DNA of 64,000 nucleotides from Aldrovandia affinis (Eukaryota > Chordata > Actinopteri > Notacanthiformes > Halosauridae): positions 1,660,130 to 1,724,129 of the forward strand of contig JAINUG010000178.1 of assembly GCA_029706075.1 (NCBI GenBank), given 5' to 3'. The stretch's first letter is position 1. Every line of letters starts with the position of its first letter. A program made the position numbers and the translations under genes. The notes under the pieces were generated by a model, which ran no database searches, was not told the origin of the DNA, and saw nothing but the letters and a program-made list of their open reading frames with translations. This document shows positions 56,893-64,000 of this stretch, piece after piece.

Positions 56893-57690
56893 GTGCATAT
56901 GATTCCAGGAGCTGCCTGTGCAGATTGCTCTGAAATTGTGTGTGCGCGTGCGTGGATAACAGACTGAATTCCACAACTGCATTGAATTGCACATTTTTCC
57001 TGGATAGCGCAAGTCCTTGTTTTTAGGGGGCACTGCTAATTCTGCGTTGGCGTCCAGTTTTATTTACCACGAGTACCCTAGTCTGACGCATGTTGGCTTG
57101 ATGCAGGTTTTCAAAAGCACTTGACAACTGGAATAAATAGTCGTAGCGTCTGGTTTTAACCAAATGAACATCATTTATAGCAGATTTAAACAACCGCATG
57201 TGTTCACGCCACAGCTGGCTAGCAAAATTGCTGAAAACACGACCGGAAGTGCTGGAGAACAGTCGGCAAGCAACATAATTTGCAGGTAATGTAATACTAG
57301 GAAAGCCTTGTTCAGTTGAATGAGGCAGAAGTACACTTCGCATATACAGTTTATGGTGTGGGAGTGGAGCTTGTACATATTAAATACAGTTTTGCGTGTG
57401 TGTCCACGTGTTCACTGCGAGTGCGCGAGGTCCTATCCTTTCGATGGTATGCCTGGTGCACGTGTGAGGTTGGAGTGTTCCGTGAAATTTTTAGCAGGGT
57501 GAATTGGAGTGGGATTATGGTGACTAATGTATGCTGCCCTCCCGTGGATAAATAGGCTATGGGAGAGCAGCTCCCAACATTTTTGGCCAGGCTAAGTAGC
57601 GGCTAACGAACTCTTCCATCTAACGTTCATCCAAACAAGACAGATAAATCTCAGTTCTGGTTCTGAATTCACCCCGATGGCTCTTCTACT
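56893..57690 (-). repeat. Left inverted arm: copy of the GPCR 3' flank
   Basis: Read on the minus strand this block matches, with scattered changes, the plus-strand region 62330-63366. Examples are tagcagggtgaattggagtg / cactccaattcaccctgcta and ggggggcactgctaattctg / cagaattagcagtgcccccc. It therefore represents the downstream flank of a second, inverted copy of the receptor gene. It lacks the 300-bp insertion seen at 62941-63240 in the right arm. Confidence 0.88.
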
Positions 57691-57715
57691 CTATGTTATA
57701 TTATTTCTGTATATT

Positions 57716-57906
57716 CATGTTCTGTGGTCGGACAAGAAGTTGGCGGTGTAGTCGTGGGAGGAGTTGCCAATGAATTCTGTGAAGTAGTCAAAGTCCTCCA
57801 TCGCTCCACCGTTGGTGACGCCTTGGCAGACATCCAGTGAGTCAAGTCGAAAGTAAAAACAAGAAGATCCGTTTTCCAGAGAAAGCAACACTTCTCCTAA
57901 TCGCAC
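57716..57906 (-). pseudogene. Truncated inverted copy of the chemerin-receptor-like gene (N-terminus only)
   Basis: On the minus strand, sequence before the ATG (gtgcgattaggagaagtgtt, ttcgacttgactcac, cgtcaccaacggtggagcg) matches 60604-60717 before the intact GPCR. The frame then starts MEDFDYF with two N-glycosylation-like sites but stops after 28 codons, and receptor helices are absent. The acceptor at the matching 5' UTR splice site reads tttttac where the intact gene has tttttag. Immediately downstream (minus) it joins the 3'-flank copy, so the receptor body was deleted. Confidence 0.85.
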
Positions 57907-58879
57907 ACTTTAACTCAGTGGTTCTTAATCCTCTCCTCTAATAAAATAAAACCTTCCAGTTTTAAATTGACATGTTTTAGGCCGCACCAGATAAAAGCAG
58001 TAGGTCAGCGTGCTACGACTGACCTCAAAGTACATGGTAGCGATACCCTCTGCCTAAACCTGGAAAGTTGACTACTGGTTAGTCTTATACAAATCACAAT
58101 TATGATCAAAACACACACAAATGTACAAGGGACACAACACGTCACACATTCCCTCACTGAGACTGATACTCATCCCAGGATGGATAAGAGCAGTGGCGAT
58201 TTTACCGCGGGTGCTGTTGGGATGAAAAAAATCGCTCTGCGATTCTGAGGGAAAGAGCCTGCTACTTATAGTATGTTAACTTGGTTGAACAGGAGCTGCA
58301 ACTAGGTTCAAAGCTATAACTGTGAACTCATCCTCTAAGTTTCCCCCGCAAATGTCTGTTTCTTCCACAGGCAATTGGCTGCCCCGCACTCTGCCATGCT
58401 CTGCCCTTCGAAAATAAAGACTAAATCTACAACCCCCGCACCCATGCGGCTCTCACTCTGTCACGCGCAACATAGCGTCAGATCACAGCTCAAACTGGAG
58501 ACCCGGCATTCTCTTCCGTGCGGAGCTGCGGGGACGCGCATCAGCGGAACGCGCCTACTTAAAGGAAAAGCAAGAATCTTTTCCACACAGTGAAACTCTT
58601 CTGCTGGAAGCAGAAACAGCATCGTTGGACACGTTCATAAACGCCGCGGGAGGAGTAAAAATGTTTGTAGCAATATATATTTTTAAAGACTGACGAATCA
58701 AAATAAATAAATAAATAACGATAATACAGAACTTTTTTAAAAACATTGTTCCCTGAGATAGTTTATATTCTTGTCTTCGTAGTTCCGACTCCAAGAAGAT
58801 CGGAGCATCGACTGGGACGATTTACAGGTAAGAACACACACACACACACACACATACACACACGATAACTTATAGCCTA
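57907..58879. other. Spacer between the two receptor copies; possible untranslated receptor exon
   Basis: No coding exon is seen. A strong donor, tttacag/gtaagaa at 58827/58828, could end a 5' untranslated exon of the receptor (about 58780-58827) spliced to the acceptor tttttag/tttcgac at 60678/60679; this is inference. A (CA)n tract follows the donor. Confidence 0.4.
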
Positions 58880-59558
58880 CACTATATGGCCAAAAGTCAG
58901 TGGACACCTGACCATCACACCTATATGAGTTTGTTGGACATCCCATTCTAAAACCATGGGCATTAATATGGAGCTGCCACTCTTCTGGGAAGGCTTTCCA
59001 CAAGATTTTGGAGTGTGTCCAAAATCAGCCAAATTCAGCCAAAAGAGCATCTGTGAGGTCAGGCACTGATGTTGGACGAGAAGGCCTGGCTCGCAATCGG
59101 CGTTCTAATTCCTCCCAAAGGTGTTCAATGGTGTTGAGGTCAGGGCTCTGTGCAGGGGCACATCTAGTAGGGAAGAAATTTCACGAACTGACTTGTGGCA
59201 AAGGTGGCATCCTATGACAGTGCCACGTTTAAAGTCACTGAGCTCTTTACGAACCATTCTGAATTCTAAATGTTTGTCTGTGGCTATGTGCTGGATTTTA
59301 TGCACCTGTTGGCAATGGGTGTGGCTGAAACACCTGAACTCAATAATTAGTCGGGTGTCCACTGACTTTTGGCCATATAGTGTAGGTGTGATGGTCAGGT
59401 GTCCACTGACTTTTGGCCATATAGTGTAGGTGTGATGGTCAGGTGTCCACTGACTTTTGGCCGTATAGTGTAGGTGTGATGGTCAGGTGTCCACTGACTT
59501 TTGGCCATATAGTGTAGGTGTGATGGTCAGGTGTCCACTGACTTTTGGCCATATAGTG
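58880..59558. mobile_element. Internally deleted Tc1-like transposon whose right end is amplified in tandem
   Basis: The left end cactatatggccaaaagtca and right end ttggccatatagtg are inverse, each beside TA (58878-58879 and 59559-59560). On the minus strand 59110-59300 keeps the N-terminal helix-turn-helix of a transposase (LSDFKRGTVIGCHLCHKSVR), but the catalytic part is missing. The right end occurs five times at a 44-bp period: gtgtccactgacttttggcc at 59355, 59399, 59443, 59487 and 59531. Confidence 0.9.
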
Positions 59559-59797
59559 TATATCAAGTAGGCTGCACGGGCTACAGTCCTCGGCATACCC
59601 AGGTAACAATTCGAAAACAGACCGTTGTTCTCATCGCCAGTAAAGAGATACTTGTGCGATACTGTATCGTTAGAAAAAGTTACAATTTTTCAACGGAATC
59701 TTCTTTTGAGCTCAAGGGTTGTTTTAGTTCGCATTTGATCAGTTCAGCAAAATACATTGTCGGGTGGGGTAAGCCTGTCAGCAAGGAATTGCAGTAC

Positions 59798-59840
59798 ATT
59801 TACATTTACATTTTAAGCATTTAGCAGACGCTCTTTGGGC
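59798..59840 (-). repeat. SINE tail fragment, minus strand
   Basis: acatttacattttaagcatt + tagcagacgctct is the reverse of the family-2 SINE tail. It directly abuts the inverted arm beginning about 59826. Confidence 0.6.
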
Positions 59841-59950
59841 GACGTTTAGAACTAATCAGGGTCAGGACACTAAAGAGATCTTAGCTGTAACTGACAAACT
59901 GTCTCAGAAGGAAATTCGAAAGACAGTGTGTGCAAATACAGAGTATGTAT
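59826..59950 (-). repeat. Inverted copy of the sequence just after the GPCR stop
   Basis: The plus text gggcgacgtttagaactaat...aaagagatcttagctgtaac...gtgtgcaaatacagagta is the near-exact reverse complement of 61857-61975 downstream of the receptor. It is a second piece of the inverted gene copy, displaced about 2 kb from the rest (56893-57906). Confidence 0.85.
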
Positions 59951-60717
59951 TGGACGAGTGCAGAGAACCCCCTCTACTCTCACCATCTGTGCTAGGCCCT
60001 GGCAGGCAGGGGCGCTGCTAGGGGCTGAAGACATTCGGGGCTTAGTCCACGGACAGAGCCAAGGCATACACGATGCAGGACTGTGGTGTCCAGTGGTTTA
60101 TCGCGGTACTTCGTTCCATTACATTACAGAGTCAGAAGAAAGACTAGGGAGGAAAAATGTCACACGTCGTGTGGTTATTAAAATAAATAATACATTTTAT
60201 TACAAAAGTTCCGGGGCTTTTCGAAAAACATTCGGGGCTTAAGCCCATTAAGCCACCCCCCCACACCGCCCCTGCTGGCATGGAGGGAAAGGAATGACCA
60301 TAATACTACCAGAGCAGCTAAGTTCTGACCGTTAACAATCCATTACAGCCGCCTGGGGTAGAACATCAATACTACAAATATAACTAACTAACTAGTGACG
60401 AAATAAGCTGACGAGAGAAAGAAGGTGGGGTAGGAATTCGTATTATTGTGGAATTCACACAGATGAGATACGCGAGAAACATGCATACGCAACTACTGGG
60501 TTAGAGCAGGGCATGTGTGAACAGGATTAAGGCATAAGGTAAATTGACCACACTCCGGACACAGTCGTGTTGAGACGACAAGCTCGAGGACAATAGTTAG
60601 AGTGTGCGATTAGGAGAAGTGTTGCTTCTCTGGAAAAACGGATCTTCCCAAGCTCACGGATGCACTTCTTGTTTTTAGTTTCGACTTGACTCACTTGGCG
60701 TCACCAACGGTGGAGCG
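59951..60717. other. Spacer and 5' flank of the receptor gene
   Basis: No coding exon is seen. The last 115 bases (60602-60717) are shared with the truncated copy, including the probable acceptor of the coding exon at 60678. Confidence 0.5.
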
Positions 60718-61767
60718 ATGGATTGCATGGACTTCACAGACTACTACTATGACTGCGCCAACTACTCCCACAACAACTACTGGGGGGTGGCCTACTTTGA
60801 TGACTGGGTTGGGGACCACACCCCACATGATGCGCTGCGCATCGTCTCTATGGTGGTCTACAGCCTGTCCTTCGTCCTGGGCATCCTGGGCAACGGACTG
60901 CTCGTGTGGGTGACGGCGCTCAGGAGCAAGCGGACGGTGAGCAGCGTGTGGCTGCAGAACCTGGCCTCCGGCCACCTGCTGTCCACGCTCTTCCTGCTGA
61001 TCGACATCTCCATGCTGCAGGGCTGGCACTGGCGGCTCGGCCGCGCGGCGTGCAAGCTCACCTCCTTCGTGGCTGGGATGAGCACGTACACCAGCGCGCT
61101 CTTCCTCGTGGTGCTCAGCCTCGACCGCTACCTGCTCCTGGCGCACCCGATCTGGGCCCACAGGGCACGCACGGTGCCCCGGGCCTGGGGGGTGTGTGCG
61201 GTGGTCTGGGGGGTGGCCGCCGCCCTCGGCTGCCCCGGCCTCATATACCACGACACCTTTGACCTGGGCGGCATGACGGTGTGCCACTTCGCCCACCACG
61301 ACGGCGCCAGTCACATGGCCGTGGTGACCGTCCACTTGGTGGTGGGCTTCCTGGTGCCCATCAGTGTGAGCGGCGCCCTGATGGCGGCGTGGGTCCGCCG
61401 CGCGTCCCCCGCTGCCCGCGCCCGCCTGTCCAGCTTCTCCCACACGGTGCTGGCGTTCGTCCTGGCCTTTGTCCTGTGCTGGGCGCCCTACCACATCTTT
61501 ATGGTGATGGAGCTGATGCAGCACAGGTCCGCGTGGTGGTATACGGGCTTCTCGCTCGCCATCAACCTGGCCGTCTTCCACTGCTGGGTCAACCCCGTGC
61601 TCTACGCGCTGCTGGGCAGGAAGGCCCGCTCCCCGATTGGCTGCTCCTGCCTAGGCTGGACCGAGCGCTCTCTGCGGCGGCGGCTCAGCGAGTCCGTCTC
61701 CGCCACAGAGATGGTGTATGCGCCGGACAGCACCGGAGCCGAGGTCCCCTTGCCCACGGCCGTGTGA
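60718..61767 (+). CDS. cmklr2: Class A GPCR, chemerin receptor 2 (CMKLR2/GPR1)-like, intronless coding region
   Basis: 349 codons from the ATG at 60718; a downstream Met 4 is less likely, since the N-terminus is acidic and tyrosine-rich (DYYYDC) as in chemoattractant receptors and has an N-glycosylation site at N15. Seven hydrophobic helices lie at about residues 40-65, 76-98, 110-132, 153-173, 198-222, 240-263 and 277-298. Motifs: GN in TM1 (N59), the disulfide pair C112/C189, DRY at 136-138, CWAP at 254-257, NPVLY at 292-296 and a Cys-rich tail start (309-311). In TM2 the almost universal Asp 2.50 is His (H86, NLASGHLL). Family knowledge: senses peptide or chemerin-type ligands at the cell surface and signals weakly through Gi or via arrestin. 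Position next to eef1b2 supports cmklr2; cmklr1 or formyl-peptide-like receptors are alternatives. Confidence 0.85.
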   Translation: MDCMDFTDYYYDCANYSHNNYWGVAYFDDWVGDHTPHDALRIVSMVVYSLSFVLGILGNGLLVWVTALRSKRTVSSVWLQNLASGHLLSTLFLLIDISMLQGWHWRLGRAACKLTSFVAGMSTYTSALFLVVLSLDRYLLLAHPIWAHRARTVPRAWGVCAVVWGVAAALGCPGLIYHDTFDLGGMTVCHFAHHDGASHMAVVTVHLVVGFLVPISVSGALMAAWVRRASPAARARLSSFSHTVLAFVLAFVLCWAPYHIFMVMELMQHRSAWWYTGFSLAINLAVFHCWVNPVLYALLGRKARSPIGCSCLGWTERSLRRRLSESVSATEMVYAPDSTGAEVPLPTAV

Positions 61768-61856
61768 TCAGACGGGACCGGAGGGCAACGAGACTGTGGA
61801 CACTCTGCTGCATACATATATACACTCTGCATTTGCACATGCACACTGTAGGCTCA

Positions 61857-61975
61857 TACGTACTCTGTATTTGCACACACTGTCTTTCAAATTTCCTTCT
61901 GAGACAGTTTGTCAGTTACAGCTAAGATCTCTTTAGTGTCCTGACCCTGATTAGTTCTAAATGTCGCCCAAATGA
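61857..61975 (+). repeat. Right arm matching 59826-59950 (receptor 3' flank)
   Basis: It starts tacgtactctgtatttgcac and ends gttctaaatgtcgcccaaat, and is nearly the exact inverse of the left piece. Together they flank the receptor gene as a 2-kb hairpin-capable pair. Confidence 0.85.
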
Positions 61976-62329
61976 GTCATTATTTCCTGTGGAGTGCAGG
62001 ACTGCAGGACTTTGTTTTCAGAGGCGTTTCAACTATTTCCTGTTTTTTTTGGGGGTTCCTCCCCAGCCTCACCTGGCGGGACCCCGGGAGGAACGAGTGG
62101 AGTCAGACGTTCCTCCTCCTTCTCCATTTAATTATTTTACTTTGCTCAAGGAAGAAGAAATACACGCTTCATTCCCAAAAGCAAAGGCTTCCTTAAGAAA
62201 AAGAAAAAAAAGTATCTAACTTTACATGATGAAAGTGTACACATCTAAATCTAAAAGTAGATTGCAAGATTTTATACATTCAGTATTTAAAAAACACACT
62301 TTGCAGATTAACATAGAAAAGCCATCGGG

Positions 62330-63366
62330 GTGAATTCAGAATCATAACTGAGACTTATTTGTCTTGTTTGGATGAACGTTAGATGGAAGAGATCGTTAGC
62401 CGTTACTTAGCCGAGTTTAGAGAATATACGCAATTTGAGTTGTTGTTTTTTTGGTAGCTGCTGTCCCATATTTTTCCACGGGAGGGCAGCATACATTTTA
62501 GTCACCATAATCCCACTCCAATTCACCCTGCTAAAAATGTCGCATAGAACACTCCAACCTCACACGTGCACCAGACGTAGTATTGAAACGATAGGACCTC
62601 GCGCACTCGCAGTAGAAACACCACGTGCACACACACGCAAAACTGTATTTAATATGTACACAAGCTCCACTCCCACACACCAGAAACACATTGTATGTGT
62701 ATATGCAACGTCTGCTTTTCTAGAATTACCTTACCTGCAAATTATGTTGCTTGCTGACTGTTATCCAGCACTTCCAAACATGTTCATTCTGTCAAAACCA
62801 GATGCTACGACTATTTATTCCAGTTGTCAAGTGCTTTTGAAAACCTGCGTCAAGCCAACATGCGTCAGACTAGAGAACTCCAGTGGGAAATAAAACTGGA
62901 CGCTAGCGCAGAATTAGCAGTGCCCCCCTAAAAACAAGGATTTGATAGATAGATAGATCGATCGATAGATTGTTTATTAGCCACACGACCAAGGCCGGTG
63001 GAATTTTTTTCCGGTACAGTATGTTATACTCTGCAGCACAAATACAAATACAAATACATAAATGGACAACAGCAGACAATCCACATATTATCACGACACA
63101 ATACAGGGATACAGTCAACATATCACAAAAACATAATACACACAACGATGTACAATAGGTGCATGGTAATGCATGTCAGTAGTGTGTGAGGAGGGGGCTA
63201 GAGGAGGGAGCTCAGAGTCCTGATAGCAAAGGGAAAAGGACTTGCGCTATCCAGGAAAAATGGGAAATTCAATGCAGTTCTGGAATTCAGTCTGTTATCC
63301 ACGCACGCGCACACACACAATTTCAGAGCAATCTGCACAGGCAGTTCCTGGAATCATACGCACCAT
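62330..63366 (+). repeat. Right inverted arm of the receptor 3' flank
   Basis: Matches 56893-57690 in inverse orientation over about 740 bases in total, interrupted by the insertion at 62941-63240. Small indels and substitutions spread evenly suggest neutral divergence since the duplication. Confidence 0.85.
62941..63240 (-). mobile_element. Insertion of a LINE-like 3' fragment in the right arm
   Basis: About 300 bases, absent from the left arm, begin with a (GATA)n run and gattgtttattagccacacg and end before cttgcgctatcc. A short aagga occurs at both edges and could be the target duplication. On the minus strand it resembles the end of a non-LTR element with a microsatellite tail. Confidence 0.7.
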
Positions 63367-63883
63367 GTACAGTATATTGTTGAACATGACGAATGGCTCG
63401 AATTTTGCCTCGCACCGAGCCTTTTGCAGGCGCCGTGGGGGTGGGGCGAGGCAAGGGCATAGATTTAGGTAGGAACGGTAGGGACATACCAATATCCTAC
63501 CAATATCAAGCGACTACTTAATTGTCCCTACAAATAATTTTGATTGACAATATAAACATTGTTTTGTCCGTCAATGTATCCGGCACACAAACGGTTAACA
63601 GATCTCGTTCTCTACTACAGAGTCCAACCTCCCTAACCCAAAATCGCTAATTTGATTGGCTTTGCTATTTCTTGCTAACATTGTGTGTGTGTGAAGTGCT
63701 GTGGGCTGTGTACATTAGTTGTAACAAGAGCCAAAGCTCTGCCTACTGAAGGATCCGGCGAGCATGCTCATCAGAAGCAAGTGAGGAAGACTGACTCCAT
63801 CACTCCATCCTATTAGTAACAGTTTGTGTGTTTAAGTACACTGTGTTACTGTGATGACCGTCTGTACATACTATCCATGTAAT
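63367..63883. other. Unclassified non-coding stretch
   Basis: No exon or recognised repeat; one tgtgtgtgtg run near 63682. Confidence 0.4.
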
Positions 63884-64000
63884 GGTTCCTGCTCGTCGCC
63901 AGAGGGCGGTATTTGACTTTTGTGTTCCCTAATTGTTTTATTTTAAAATTGGTTAATGGTTTTATTGTTTTCACCATTATTTAAGCCCCCTGTTTTGTTT
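63884..64000 (+). mobile_element. Probable 5' part of an LTR (Gypsy-like), cut by the window end
   Basis: Text starting tgtaatggttcctgctcgtc, then gccagagggcgg and, at the end, cattatttaagccccctgtt resembles the U3 and TATA-like part of Gypsy LTRs common in fish. The remainder is outside the window, so neither the second LTR nor coding can be checked. Confidence 0.4.

Noticed and set aside
57023..57555. Small frames in the 57.0-57.6 kb region as genes
   Set aside because: The region is the inverted copy of non-coding receptor 3' flank; frames are not shared with the other arm.
60691..61581. 296-codon minus-strand frame opposite the GPCR
   Set aside because: Antisense shadow of a GC-rich coding exon; composition is low-complexity and no domain is recognised.

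Overview
The window is nuclear DNA of a ray-finned (almost certainly teleost) fish. The evidence is split genes with GT-AG introns, vertebrate gene families in a known vertebrate gene order, abundant (GT)n tracts, tRNA-derived SINEs with the common fish 3' tail (TCGCTCTGGATAAGAGCGTC), Tc1-like and hAT-like transposons, and many minisatellites. I cannot name the species.

Layout. At 1-4.4 kb there is a Tc1-like transposon end, two SINEs, a GT repeat and unclassified sequence. The 3' nine exons of an STK24/MST3-type kinase gene lie at 4.46-15.8 kb (+); its large seventh intron (7.6-14.8 kb) is packed with mobile elements, including a complete Tc1-like transposon with an intact transposase and a gag-only LTR element. 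A repeat-rich downstream region follows (15.8-22 kb). ino80d occupies 22.07-33.2 kb (-), ndufs1 39.3-49.9 kb (-), eef1b2 52.9-56.7 kb (+), and an intronless-CDS chemerin-receptor-like GPCR 60.7-61.8 kb (+). The GPCR is flanked by scrambled inverted duplicates, including a truncated copy of itself at 57.7-57.9 kb. The window ends in what looks like the start of an LTR.

How the genes relate. INO80D-NDUFS1-EEF1B2-CMKLR2(GPR1) is the human 2q33 order and orientation, so this block is old conserved synteny and not an operon. ino80d encodes an INO80 chromatin-remodelling subunit, ndufs1 the 75-kDa iron-sulfur subunit of respiratory complex I, and eef1b2 the GDP/GTP exchange factor of translation elongation. 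Introns 2, 3 and 4 of eef1b2 each host a C/D box snoRNA of the SNORD51 (U51) type, all with the same 28S rRNA guide. I rebuilt ndufs1 (18 coding exons, 737 aa) and eef1b2 (6 coding exons, 227 aa) with every splice phase consistent. ino80d (9 coding exons, about 890 aa expected) has apparent small indels in three places.

The most unusual observations are two minisatellites grown exactly on exon-intron borders of neighbouring genes: a 39-bp repeat that multiplies the 3' splice site of ndufs1 exon 9 twelve times, and a 37-bp repeat that multiplies the 5' splice site of ino80d exon 2 four times.
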